A stretch of DNA of 64,000 bases. Origin: Limnomonas spitsbergensis. Lineage: Eukaryota; Chlorophyta; Chlorophyceae; Chlamydomonadales. The stretch spans positions 4,216,001 through 4,280,000 of the forward strand of contig JAYJMM010000028.1 in assembly GCA_037349105.1 (NCBI GenBank), in the 5' to 3' direction. The position numbers and the translations under genes are program-made. Positions 42,686 to 55,090 of the stretch are shown one piece after another (positions within the stretch are counted from its first letter, which is position 1; each line of letters starts with the position of its first letter). A model generated the notes under the pieces. It ran no database searches and was not told the origin of the DNA. It saw only the letters and a list, made by a program, of their open reading frames with translations.

Positions 42686-44690
42686 CAGACGAGAACTGTA
42701 TACGGCCTTTGCCTTTGCACAATTTTATGTTAATTGCCCTGCACAGGATAACATTCGGTTGATTAATTAATCATTTAAGGGTCTCACGCCTTAAATTGCT
42801 AATTCAATTACCGGTATGAAGTTTTTGCTTGTGAGTGCCGAAATTATGCAAGTTTCCCGCACCGGAATTCACACCGGTACCGGTACACAGTGACATTGTG
42901 TAGGGAAATTGTGTGGGTGCTATGGGACTTTTCTGGCTTGTGCACTGAATTCCATCAGAGGAATAGTTATATGCGTTGACAGAGCTTGCTTGCGATTTGA
43001 ATCATCCTCCGTGTCAGGAGCATAGTCATGCCACATGCATCGTATCGCGCATCACACCCTCTCTTGAGCTTCCTGTCAGTACTCGCTACTACCTCCAAAA
43101 GTGGATGTTGAGGTGGTATAAAAATCCATACATGACTGACTTGCTTTGCGATGGTGGGGTGCACATCCTAACCGCTTTAACGGTCATAATCATTTCAACC
43201 ACCAAAAAGTGTCAAAATACTATGGGTTTAGAGGAAACTAAATTTAGTACCTGTCGACTGAAAATTGTGCACACAAAAAGTAACAGAACGTGCCTGATTC
43301 CTCAGATGTGCCAGTTTTATTTGAGTGTCATGTATTGAGCACTAAGACTGTTGTTACCTTTACCACCAATAAAAGAGTTCGAGCGAGTTTGGTTCACGTT
43401 CGTCATAATCAGACATAGCATCATGTGCAGCTGCAGCTGATGATGAAGACTTGGTGCCGTGAGTTTTTCCCCCTGTGGGGTGCAATTTGCAGTTGGCTGA
43501 CAACATGTATCTATAATTATAGATCGTCATTAATCCTAGGTGTCGTGACATGCGTGACGTCCCTCGCCGGCTGTAAGAGTTTCCACATTTGTCTCCCTCT
43601 TAGGAATTGTCTGGCTTTCTGAAAGCAGTCCATTCCCTCGTGTCTTCTTCCTCGAAACCCTGATATCGATCATGTAAAGCACCGGTACCGTAGACGTTCT
43701 TTGCCTTTGTCTGAGGCAATGAATTCGAGTTTTTTGAACATATTGTACGATATCGGTACTCATGAAACAAATTGATTTTAATTATTAAGTTCAGCCGCGC
43801 AACCCGTCCGAACAGCCGCAAACCGACACGGTTTAGGCCTTTCTGTTCGAGGCCGAAACCACGCAAAAGAGAATAGCCTGTACCTCGTCGATGACCAGGT
43901 TTAAGCTATTATATGAGTTGTTTACCTCTTGGTTTAGGGAACCATCTCGGTGCGAAGGAGTGTTTCGTCCTGAAAGACGCTATTTTTATTGCCAGCTCGA
44001 AATAAGAGGCGACACTTAGTTGTGGTTCCGAGGCCGCAAATCGTTACATAAATACATAATGGATATGCGCCCTCTGGCACCACGTAAACATGCCTAACTA
44101 TCGTACTCTAACGCAGTTTGCGTATGATATTTTCAATCTCCACCACCTGCATCTGACCTGCATGGTAGGAGCCCTGGGCTAGGTCATGCGTCATGACCGG
44201 GAAGTTTGCTGTGGAAACAATTTTAGTTTAAGACGTGCGAAAATTACCATCGCGAACAACCGGATTCAAACCACTCGTGTGAAGCGCCCATGGACACCCC
44301 CCTAAGAGGCAGCATGACAGGAATAAAAACACATAGGAGTGAGGGCAGATGGTCTTCGGAAATTGCCAATGTGGCGAAAGTGACCGACGCGAAGTGAATC
44401 TGGCTCAAAAAGCCATTATCAGTTGGCGTCGCCAATCAATCCGACCCAAAGTGGTTGTTTGGGCGAAGCTAACCCATGCCACTTTCGGAGCGAAAGTGAC
44501 CAATCAGACCAATCCGACCCGGTGTGAATTGCCTCTAAAGCACGCTAAACCCGTGCACTAAACCACCTGGAGAATTCCCACAAGCGGTTGCTGAACGGCT
44601 CCACCACAACCGAAAAGGGCAACTAAGCAGCAAAAGGAGGGGCATAAATTGTGTCAAGAAGCTGGAGAAGGAGGTGCTATGACCCTATGA
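42686..44690. other. Intergenic, no gene supported
   Basis: AT-rich, with short ORFs that show no domain. The segment 44340-44600 has internal inverted motifs (ccactttcggagcgaaagtg and gtggcgaaagtgacc) that suggest a degraded fold-back repeat. Nothing else is recognised. Confidence 0.5.
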
Positions 44691-44691
44691 C

Positions 44692-45534
44692 ACTACCGTA
44701 GAACCACTTAGACTCGTGCACCCCCATTTTTTTATTATGGTGTAAACCGTATACCGTAGATGGTTGTTTCATTGACCAAATGACGTCAGATGCAAGGCGC
44801 CGCATGGACATCAGGTGACTCAAGCCGTACAACCGTTTTACGAATGGGATTATGCTCGGCCAAGTGCTCTACGCCACCACTTACAAATGGCGCTGCCGTC
44901 ACCGTGCCATGTTGCCTCGAACATGAACAGTACTAGTACTAGGAAGCGTAAACTACCTAAGTCTATGCTCTTTAAACCCAAGAAGGAGGGGGGCGAGAAG
45001 GAGGAGGGCGAGAAGAAGGAGGCAGAGAGGAAGGAGGATGAGAAGAAGGAGGACTAGAAGAAGGAGGTGGAGGAGGAGGAGGAGGAGGGGGAGGAGGAGG
45101 AGGAGGAGAGGGAGGAGGAGGAGGAGGCGAGGGAGGATGAGGAGGATTGGAAGGCCGAGCAAGCCGAGGATAGGCGTTGGCGATTCGACTGGCGAGCCGA
45201 GTGGATGGAGGCTGAACTGAGCAGTAATGCTAGCTACGAGTACCGGTTGTGCTCATCTGATTCACCAGTAGTGTTACTATGCAGGGCTATTTGGGCACAC
45301 TTGACAAGGATGACTGAACGGATGTCGAACCAAACAGTCGCGCGCTAGCGCACGATTTTTTTAAAATGTGCTGTTTTTAATTTATACCTCGCACCCCCAA
45401 AATAGTTGTTTGGGCACCTGACTGACGCTCCGCGCAGCGGCGATTTTTGAATTAATATTGACACGCAGCCATGTCCGCGCACCCCAATATTTTTTTAATT
45501 ACGAGCGGAGTCAAAGTGGTTCTACGGTAGAGGG
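44692..45534. mobile_element. Non-autonomous element with terminal inverted repeats
   Basis: The left end ctaccgtagaaccacttaga is mirrored at the right by tcaaagtggttctacggtag; similarity extends about 45 bp, including gtgcaccccc/ggggtgcgc and an A/T run. Total about 840 bp. No transposase. The superfamily is unclear: the left end reads cactac like a CACTA element but the right end does not match tagtg. It contains one Lys/Glu-rich ORF. Confidence 0.65.
44815..45348 (+). pseudogene. Lys/Glu-rich ORF inside the TIR element, split by UAG
   Basis: The frame starting MTQAVQPFYEWDYARP runs through a basic part (RKRKLPKSMLFKPKKEG), a Lys/Glu-rich part to UAG at 45055, and continues in the same frame through a long poly-Glu tract to WRFDWRAEWMEAEL and a stop at about 45346. 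The run of gaggag repeats makes composition unreliable as evidence of coding, but the two ends have ordinary composition. No family is recognised. Confidence 0.35.
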
Positions 45535-45647
45535 TAGGCGGATCTGCAGCTGTATAATGGGTATTGAGTTACCCTGTGATGTCCAGTGTGGCCACTCCCA
45601 CAGCACTTAATGTTAATAACGTTACACCTCCGGGCTGCTTATATAAA

Positions 45648-45960
45648 TAAAGCTCGGCCACGTCGGCAAACATAAAGTCAGCTGGTAAGTCAAGGGAGAA
45701 GGCACAGGAGGAAAGACGGGAAGCAAGTTCACCTTCCAAAGAACAAGAACACCAACAAAAAGGTCAGGCAAATAGTATCCCCTGCCTGTTATGTGCACCG
45801 CTCTTCTGAGTGGGGCGTCGAGTAGATAAAGCTGTAGAAATTGGAAGTGCTGAATTTGGACAAGAGGGACTGAGATAGAGAGCCTGGGCCTGAAGGCAGG
45901 TAGGGTGGGATCGCATTCGTCTGGCTCTCGAACACAGATGCTTCGTCCACACAATCCGTG
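45648..45960 (-). mobile_element. LINE 3'-end fragment
   Basis: The sequence aataaagctcggccacgtcg and its continuation recur at 53843 and about 62793, in the same orientation. At 53843 it is the 3' end of a LINE read on the minus strand, so this is a truncated 3' end of the same family, 200-500 bp upstream of the SDH1 ATG. No coding part remains. Confidence 0.65.
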
Positions 45961-46151
45961 AACTGGATATTGTGGGTGCGTCTACGAGCATCCTGTGTCC
46001 ACACATTTCTGTCAGATTTTCGTGCTCAAATGGCTGGCATGTGATCAGGACACTTACACACACCTTATTCCCCGACAGACTATTTACATTTTCTGTCTTA
46101 CCCCTTGTTCCGGTAACAGCTGTTATTTACATTGCGGATCGATACTAGTGC

Positions 46152-49100
46152 ATGACTCCTTTATCTGCTCTCGTGGGCTCGGCTGCCCGTGGGACTCGGA
46201 ATGCTGTGTCCCGAGCTTTCAGCAGCAAGGCGTATCCCATCATCGATCATGAGTATGACGCCATCGTTGTTGGCGCTGGAGGTGCTGGTCTGCGCGCAGC
46301 TGTTGGCTTGAGCGAGCAGGGTTTCAAGGCAGCGTGAGTTATGACTACATTGCCATGCTGTTGTCTGCAAGCCTTGGCCCAACTTGGACGAGTCTGCCCT
46401 AAGAGCCATTTCTAAATCATCGCATGTATGTAGTCAAGAAGGCTGACAAACAGCTTTTTGATTCCACGATCAGGTGCATCACTAAACTCTTTCCGACCCG
46501 GAGCCACACAGTTGCCGCACAGGTAAACAATTGTTTATGTTCCGGAATTTATTTTAAGACTCTGAACCTGATCCGTCCTCTGGTGCGTACAGGGAGGAAT
46601 CAATGCAGCCCTGGGCAATATGAGCGAAGGTCAGTGATGTTAGTGTCCAACTCCTTTTTCGTACAAGACCTGAAAACTTGCCATAACCCACTGTAAGCCA
46701 CGATCAGGCACGGAAGTTGCCTCTCTGGTTGAGGCTGCCTGACATGACCATGGCCTTTCCTACCCTCACATGCTTGTTTCTGAGGTGTTGCTTACACCAC
46801 AAGTTTGACATCCCACACAGATGATTGGCGCTGGCACGCGTATGACACTATCAAGGGCAGTGACTGGCTAGGTGATCAAGACGCCATCCAGTACATGTGC
46901 AGGGAGGCCCCCAAGGGTGAGTACAGAGGAAATAATGTATTATGCCATGGACGAGCTTATAGCATGGCCCTGGCAATCCAATTTTGCTTGCATGTTGAAG
47001 TATTAATTGCCATGTTACTTATGAACCTTCAATACTTGAAGTAATACATGATATGTCTGCATGACTGTACCAAGGACCCTTGTCTGGAGAGTTGTGGACG
47101 CTCCTGGCTACGCCCTTCATAATAGACCTGCATCCTGACCCGCAGTGTCATGATGATGAGTTGTTGACAGTGTGTATGGAAATTGTCTCCCATGCACCCT
47201 GCCCTGGCGCTTGGACCTGGAAATTGTTTGATCTTGAGGAACTGTGGTCATAAAGAGTGCCGACTGACTCATGCTGGCTGGTACTTAACACAGCTGTCCG
47301 CGAGCTGGAGAACTACGGCCTGCCTTTTTCAAGGACAGAAGATGGGAAGATTTACCAGAGAGCTTTTGGTGGCCAGTCGCTAGACTTCGGGAAGGGCGGG
47401 CAAGCATACCGCTGCGCTTGTGCTGCTGACCGAACCGGCCACGCAATGCTACACGCGCTGTATGGCCAGGCGATGAAGCATGAAGTTCAGTTCTTTGGTA
47501 AGCCTGGTCACCCCGCTGCTGGCTGACCTCCTTCAAGTCCCTGTAGTTATACCAGCAAGTGACCTTCCCTGACTGCTTGGCCCCTTCCTTTTGCCAGTTA
47601 TTATACATGCCCCTTGTCCCGCCTAGAACTGATGTGGACCTGGCCTTGGTCAAAAACAGTACCATATCCCTGATGCTGCACCCTTCAAAAGGAAACTATT
47701 CCCCTGTATCTCATCATAGACTGACCCTCAACCCTTTACCCTGCACCCCCCCCTGTGTATTTCACTGCATGCAATCCTGTACCCTGCACTGCCCCTTTTG
47801 TATTGGACCCTATCATGGTCTCAAGTGGTGCCCCTAGCCCGGCCATCACCATGTCGGTGCACTTTGCCCCATACCTCAATACACATCTAAACCTTGCGTT
47901 TGAACCCTCCACTGCCGTCAATGAAAGAGACCAAGCTGATTTGAACCTCATCATGGACCCAAGTCATCTAAAACCCTGTATCCTACACTGTACCGGATTA
48001 CTTTTAACCCTGGACCTGTCCATGGGCTAATCATCTTTTAACCCTGAACCCTTCACTTTAGTGGAGTACTTCGCCCTGGACCTGATCATGGACAAGGATG
48101 GTGCCTGCCGCGGCGTCATTGCCCTATGCATGGAAGATGGAACGCTGCACCGCTTCAAGTCGCACCAGACCATCCTGGCCACGGGTGGATACGGACGAGC
48201 GTGGTATTCGGCCACTAGTGCGCACACCTGCACCGGTGATGGTGGTGCCATGGTCGCACGCGCAGGGCTTCCGCTGCAGGTGAACAATTTGCCGGCCCTC
48301 GCCGCACTATTATTGCCTGGCTGTCACATCAGCACTGCACTGAATACCTTTTCTAGCTCTAGTTGCATGATGACATCAAGGCAGCTAGGATACAACAGGC
48401 AGGTAGCTTCCCAGGATAGCAGCATGCCTTCTTGGTTCCAGGCTGTCCTGTGAGTCTTGTCTGTTGTACAGGTGTAGCCCAACTAGGGCCAGGCATTGAC
48501 CTCAGCACTATACTGTATGCCGTTTTAGCTCAGCAGCAAGACACTTGGGTATCACTGGTTACAGCAGTTCTGCTGTCATGCAGGAAACCTGCAGGCCTTT
48601 TCCCTACAGTTTGTGGATTGTGTGCCTCTCGGTAGCCCAGCCAGTGCCTGTCCGTGACTTGAACAGCTGGCAGTGTAGGTGCCTCACCTCAGACTGCTGT
48701 GCCCTCTTTTGTGTCCTTTATACTGACTCGCACACGTTCCTGTAACACGCCCTATGCCCCTGCAGGATATGGAGTTTGTGCAATTCCACCCCACTGGCAT
48801 TTACGGTGCTGGCTGCCTCATCACTGAGGGCTCTCGGGGAGAGGGTGGAGTACTGAGGAACAGCGAGGGGGAGCGGTTTATGGAGAGGTGAAGATGGCAA
48901 TGTGGATGAGGGTAGAGGGATGACAACCAATAATTTGGACGGACATACCTGTGTGTGGTTTGTGGAAGTGTGCATGCAATATTATAACAGTCTAGAATAA
49001 TTTGTTACTCCCACCACTAATTATCTACGCTCTTTGAGGCCTCAGTGTACCGCGGTGATTTTCTCAGTCATCCTGCCACTGACCAATCATCCTGCCTGCA

Positions 49101-51738
49101 ATATAAAAAATGTTATGTAGATAAGTCAATGCTGATTAGTAGATTTCTTCGCAATTGAGCATGCACCTAATTAGTTCTGCCTTATAGTAACACCCATACA
49201 CCCACACTACCTAATAATCCCCGCAACCTAATACTACTACCTTTGACAGGTACAACTCACTCAACTATAGCTTCACCCGCCCTTTGCATCTACTGAACTT
49301 GCTGGCCCAACTCACTCTATTGTTCCCACCAGGTATGCCCCCACGGCCAAGGATCTGGCATCTCGCGACGTGGTGTCCCGCTCCATGACCATGGAAATCC
49401 GGGAAGGTCGCGGCTGCGGGCCTGAGAAGGACCACCTGTACCTGCACCTCAATCACCTGCCCCCAGAGCTACTGGCAGAGCGACTGCCTGGAATCTCCGA
49501 GACTGCGGCAATCTTTGCTGGAGTGGATGTGACCAAGGTGGGTACATTTCAGCACATTTGTCACTTTGTGCTAAGTAAGCAGGGCATCAGACTGGGCTGC
49601 AGTGGCTGCTTTTCTCTACGATGTACACATTTGTTGCCTGTCTTCTTTAATATTCGACTAGTTATTGATGTCTTCTAGGACATATCTGCCACAGCTGTGT
49701 GCTTGTCCATGCTGAGGCCTGTTTTTGGAAGTAGCTAGTAGCTCAAGTAGCAGCTTTTTAGAATGCTGATATCTGACCACCTAGACCTTGCCTCTCTATT
49801 CTGTCTTGTGCCACAGGAGCCCATACCTGTGTTGCCTACTGTCCATTACAACATGGGTGGCATCCCCACCAACTACCACGGCGAGGTGGTCAAGCCCATG
49901 GGCTCCAACCCTGACGTTGTGGTCAAGGGTCTGATGGCTGCAGGGGAGGCTGCATGCGCCTCTGTGCATGGTGCCAACCGCCTGGGCGCAAATTCACTGC
50001 TGGACATCGTTGTGTTTGGTCGCGCTTGCGCCAACCGGGTCGGTGAGTACTTTTCAAAAGCACGTAGGAGATGCAGCAGTTCGGAATGTTTGTTTGGCTA
50101 TGCTACTGGATGCCGTGGAAGTAGTGTGTCACAAAATGGGATCATGAAAGACATGCCTTCAGCATGTGGTTTAACTGAGGACACTTGTAGAATGTAGTGA
50201 TTTTGACTTGTATCAGGTGATCATCTGGGTTTTTTTAAGGTGATGGCAGAAATCTGCCTTTGTTTCACAGAGGAGGCATGGAGAGGTTCATTAGTGGTGT
50301 TGGACCAGGTGGTGGAAGGCCATACTTCAGGCAACAAGAGGCCTGAAGATTCGCAATTGCTTGAGCCCATTTCAGCATGAGTGTTGCTGTGACAATTCGT
50401 TTTACTTAATCGATCCTCTCACCACCAAGGTGAAGAATACTAGTGATACCATGCTTCAGGTTTTGTCCTGTCCTTTGATCCTGGTAACATCCTGACTTCT
50501 TGCATGCCCCCGGTGATGTGTACAGGTGAGATCTTGAAGCCAGGTACCAAGCACGAGCCACTGCCCGCGGACGCTGGTGATGCCAGCATTGCGCGCCTGG
50601 ACAAGCTGCGCAATGCCAGTGGTAACCTGCGGACTTCAGAGCTCCGCCGCAACATGCAGAGGATCATGCAGAACAACGCGGCTGTGTTCCGGACACAGGA
50701 GACACTGGATGAGGGTGTGAAGCTGATGGATGAGTGTGTCCAGAGCTTCGGAGATGTCAAGGTGAGCAAAAGGCGTCCCTGCTTTTCCATGAAGAAATTT
50801 GTACCCTGACCCTTCTGTACATGACTGGGCGACGCATGGCTTAGTTGTGGTTGTCCTATAGAGGCTTATTTTACCATGAATTCAATTGGTAGGTTCAACA
50901 CAACTACCCCAACATGAACCTGCAGGTGACAGACCGGGGCATGATCTGGAATACTGACCTGGTGGAGACGTTGGAGCTGGAGAACTTGCTGATCAATTCT
51001 GCAGTGACGATGCACAGTGCGGAGCAGAGGAAAGAGAGCCGTGGCGCTCACGCCCGGGAGGACTTTGCAAAGCGCGATGATGTGGAGTGGATGAAGCACT
51101 CGATCGGGTACTTCGACATTGACAAGCAAGACAAAAACAAGGTGGAGCATAGGCAGTGAGGGTTCTGGAGGGTTAATTAATTGTAGTCATTAACCCTTTG
51201 GGCACTGTTTTACAAGGCCTGCCCTCGGGTCCCCAGTAAAAATTGAGAGAAAAGAAACTAAACAAATCAGAAACAAAAGCAACTAAAAAATATAGTAAAT
51301 GAACATATGAAAGGCTGCGGAAAAAGTCGCCTAAAGGCAGCCCAAGTGCTGGCGTCTGACACGAGCACACCTCAACAATTCATCAACCAAATTCAGGGCA
51401 CCCTCCCTTGCCTGCCCTGGTATAAAGGGTGGAAATAATGAGCATGACTGTCTATCCCCGCTCCCTTGGTTGACCTTACACCCTGGAGGGTTGTTTAAGT
51501 TGGACTTGTGTGATTCCTGAAAGAGACCTTCAAGGCTGCCACCCTCAACAGATACAGCCTCCGTGGCTGCTGACTTTGCGTATGTTAAGGCTGATCCTTT
51601 ATTAGCCTTGTTTATGCCCTTTTAATGAAAAGAAATGTTGAACTGATGACGCAGGTTTCCATTGGCTACCGACCAGTGCACTTGCAGCCGCTGGACAGCG
51701 AGATGGAGCACGTCCCACCCAAGGCCCGGGTCTACTGA
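46152..51738 (+). CDS. SDH1: Succinate dehydrogenase flavoprotein subunit, mitochondrial
   Basis: Twelve exons: 46152-46333, 46474-46522, 46593-46629, 46821-46916, 47294-47497, 48062-48279, 48766-48887, 49333-49537, 49817-50042, 50526-50761, 50893-51141, 51655-51738. All introns are GT-AG and in phase, giving 635 residues, the usual length. After an Arg/Ser/Ala-rich mitochondrial presequence ([19 protein letters not shown]) come [12 protein letters not shown] (FAD-binding), [10 protein letters not shown] with the His that binds FAD covalently, [20 protein letters not shown] (substrate site), [41 protein letters not shown], and RGAHAREDF. It oxidises succinate to fumarate in complex II on the matrix face of the inner membrane, linking the citric acid cycle to ubiquinone. 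All key residues appear intact. Confidence 0.96.
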
Positions 51739-52780
51739 GAAGCGTTCAATATCTGGTTGCTGAACTCCAGCTGCAGGGCAGCTGGACTGGAAAGGGTCCA
51801 TAATTAGTCAGCCTCTCTCCTGGGCTGTTGTTATTAGCCTGGACGAGGGTCAAGTGAGGCTATGTAGCCAAGTCGATGCTTCGTACGCACCAGAAATATG
51901 ACTCGTTTTCCTTTTGTAGAAGCTCAATGCAACATATTTTGCTGTTCTACCCTGGTCAGGGAATTGGCGCACAAAAATGATGATAATTGATTTGTTAGAA
52001 GCTCTTGATTAGGAACTTGGCAAAAGAAGCTTAACCCTGTTAGCAGGGGAATGCGTGTAGCTCATCACTTTCAGGGGCTTTTCTTCCAATTGTACTTGCA
52101 CCGCTACGTTTGTATGAATGCGATAAGGTACCGAAAAGTGATCACGCCCAGCCCTCCCTGGAGTCGTTTGTAAGTCGTTACGGTAATGACGACAACATTC
52201 AAAGGCCTATCGATTTTCACTTAACGCGGGAACAGACACTGAGATCGGCGACGACTGTAGAAACCTAATAAGAAACATTAGCAATGATGTCGTGAGAGGT
52301 CGGTGGAAGATAATCAAAAGACCACCGAAAATGAACAGTGACGGCGAAAGATAAGTAAAAAATTTAACGTCGCCAACGCCTTGCGAATGACTGACGAAAA
52401 GTTGCCGAAAACATTGTCAGCGACAGAGAATAAACTTATAAGCGCTGGCTACGGAAAATCAACGGATATTCCGGAAGTGGCGCAATTCACACGTAAACAA
52501 CGTTAAGACTCACGAGAGTTTTGCACAAGGCTACCGGAAAAATTGCCGGCGAAACCTGTAAGCGGTGCGTACGGAAAATAGTAGCATTTCAACGAATATT
52601 CGTGGGGTAGTCGGAATTCACATTTCCACTCTTTTGTCACGGTGAATATATCACACAGTTCGTGTTTGTGCCAATGCAACACTTTTTCTATTTTAATCGG
52701 AAAGGATTCTATTTAACTCACTCACCTGCACACCTACCTACCTACCCATTTCCCCCCCTTTTATCTTGTTACGCTACGCC
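51739..52780. other. Region downstream of SDH1 with diverged repeats
   Basis: The SDH1 3' untranslated region is followed, at about 52220-52640, by a diverged tandem arrangement of roughly 120-bp units recognisable by gcgtacggaaaat / ggctacggaaaat, aacgaatattc / aacggatattc and cggaattcacat / gcaattcacac. Many cggaaaa and gccgaaaa motifs occur. No coding sequence is seen. Confidence 0.5.
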
Positions 52781-53184
52781 TCACACGGGAATATTCAAAA
52801 TGGACAGCTTTATCGACAGATTGACAAAGAACGTGACAATCAAAAAGTCCTGCAGAGTTGGCACATTTGGACAGACATAACAAATGAATAAGTAACGATA
52901 TATCTACTGCATTGATTGATTGATTGATTGGCTGAATTCCAACATATGCAGCACATACAAGTCGTCATTACCGCATAACGCATGGGCCAAAACAAACTCA
53001 CATTGCTCATCACAGCCACGACTAGGAAAACCCCACTCGCTGGCTGGACGCTTTGTCCCTCTCGAAACTTGCCGATGCCGTGCACGGAGCCAACCACATG
53101 GCCCACTTCCCCTTTGGGCACAGCAAAGGTGAAGGCATCCTTCAACCTAACTATCTGAGCGGCAAGGGTGCCCACTGATGACAT
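52781..53184 (-). CDS. Possible small two-exon membrane protein
   Basis: Minus strand exons 53002-53184 and 52781-52849, joined GT-AG in phase 0, give 83 residues. Exon 1 begins MSSVGTLAAQIVRLKDAF and contains AVPKGEVGHVVGSVHGIG and a hydrophobic stretch at its end; exon 2 is hydrophobic (DFLIVTFFVNLSIKL) and ends with UGA. A stretch of about 35 residues could form one or two membrane segments. I do not recognise the family; the balanced codons of exon 1 and clean splice sites are the only support. A longer gene with an upstream start is possible. Confidence 0.35.
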
Positions 53185-53834
53185 AATGGCTTGGCGCTTA
53201 AACGCAGACAAATTTATAACACCAGATACACTTTTTTATTTCAAAGGAATTGCGCGCACCGGGTCTACAGTGCCGAGTCTTACAGTACCGAAGGATATAA
53301 CAGTCTATAGGTATTGACAGTAAGAACTGCATGCGGAGTGACACATCTCTCAATCTGACAATACGTCTGCCACCATCCAGCTGCCACCGCATCCTAGTAC
53401 ACACGTCACACCACATAACAGACGGATCCTCATCCACTCACCCTATTCCAAATCCCACCTGAATTCATCCTGGCCACAACTTGCCCAAACAAACGAGTCC
53501 CAAGCACATGGTCCCCAAGAAACGGTCCCTTCAAACGTACGGTCCCTTACGGTCACCATTTTTTTTTACAGCTCCCACTTCAACTTACGGCAATTGTAAT
53601 TCAATTTGCACCATAAGTGCAAACCGTTATGTCATACACCGTAAGGAAGCACAGCACTGGTCATCACACGATCATGTTGTCACCATACGCCATAGCAATG
53701 TATCGCTGGATTGTTCGCAACCAAAAGACAAGAAACCAGAACCAAAAGAAATCTGGAATATCGGTACGGGCAAAGATCCCCAGGTTTTTTGTATCCCCAC
53801 TTTTTCTGAACACTTCTTTACAGTTTCCCTACAA
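53185..53834. other. Intergenic, nothing recognised
   Basis: Contains several tacggt/accgta motifs and short ORFs without domains. No gene is supported. Confidence 0.45.
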
Positions 53835-54700
53835 GGAGATCCCTAATAAAGCTCGGCCACGTCGGCAAACGAAAAGTCTGCTAGGAAACTCAGGAGAGAA
53901 GGCAAGAGAGGAAATAAAGAAAGGGAGTCTCCACCCCCCCCACAACAAAAGGAACTGAGACATCAAGTAAAAGAAAAGAGGACTGCATCCCAAGCCCCTC
54001 AAGAGACTAGCTTTCAACCAGTTCGACCACATCTTCCACAAAAGCAGGGTCCCCTGCCAGCCCCGGTGAAGCTGGTGGAGTTCTGTAGCATCGTTTGGAG
54101 GACCGGCCCACACCCGCTCCATAAGTGCCGCTTTGATGTTTGGGCATTGGAAGCAAGCATGGAACAGGTCTTCCACATACTGGCCATGTCCCCTAGCCCA
54201 GCAACGCTGGCAGGAGCGTGTATAACGCTGCTGATTGTTGCGCCGTCTAGCGTCGGCTGTGCTGACCTCGCGAAGACACAACCTTAGGTTTGTGCACACA
54301 CGGGCACACGCTCTTCTGCTAACGCGGCCCTTGGCATGCCCCAGTGCGACGCCTGCTGTAGGCTGAAACCAGGCAGGCTAGGCAGCGGCAGATTTGTGTA
54401 CGGCGGCAGGATCCCTAGGGTCCCTCCGGCCGATCATCTCCAACCGGGCCCACTCGTATGCAGCGTCCATTAGCGCTTGCACCTCTGTGACGGGTAATGG
54501 CTGTAGGTCAGCCGCTGCCTGGCGTAGTTTGGGGACGGCTTCTCCCCGCTCCAGCTCCTCCAAGGCACCGAGCAGTTCAATGCACCAGTTGCGTCCTCTG
54601 GTCCTGTGTTTGAGGGCTAGCTGCATATCGGCCGCCATGGCTGCCTCCATGAAAGAGCTGTCCTGCTGTGCTGCCATGCATGCGTCAGTGCATCACAAGT
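53835..54700 (-). mobile_element. LINE (non-LTR retrotransposon) 3' fragment with zinc knuckle
   Basis: On the minus strand the frame 54677-54378, then (past one UAG) 54299-53829, reads through CLREVSTADARRRNNQQRY into CQRCWARGH, then EDLFHACFQCPN, the C-x2-C-x(n)-H-x4-C knuckle found after the RT domain in many LINEs. The RT domain itself is missing (5' truncation). The 3' end, on the plus strand aataaagctcggccacgtcg, is shared with copies at 45648 and 62793. The copy is decayed. Confidence 0.65.
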
Positions 54701-55090
54701 AAAGCCAGCTATTTCGTTACCTTTTGTCTATTTCAAGTCATGCAATACGTCTTTCCAGAGAGGGAAGCCACGGGCTATTTACTAGTGGAGGTGATAATTC
54801 AGAAACGTTCACCATGAGCAGGAGCGTGCTTATACTGCTCATCACCAGGGCATGCAAGAAGGCGATGGAGGGTTTAGGCCAGGTTCTGGTACATTGGTGC
54901 AGGCTCGATCCGTGGGAAATCATGACGGGTTGGACTTAAGCAGCATACAAGAGCCGGATTTGCAACCCCGATGTTGCAACTCTGCACTTCTCTCAAGTAC
55001 CCAGACCGATCCGACCCCGTATGGAAATGCATATGCGCTATTGCAGCAGTGACCATCGCCATTAGTTTACAATAAGCGCCGGGTCGCTGC
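54701..55090. other. Upstream region of the primase gene
   Basis: About 390 bp between the LINE fragment and the proposed first exon of the primase gene. No ORF or clear repeat is recognised; the promoter is expected here. Confidence 0.4.
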
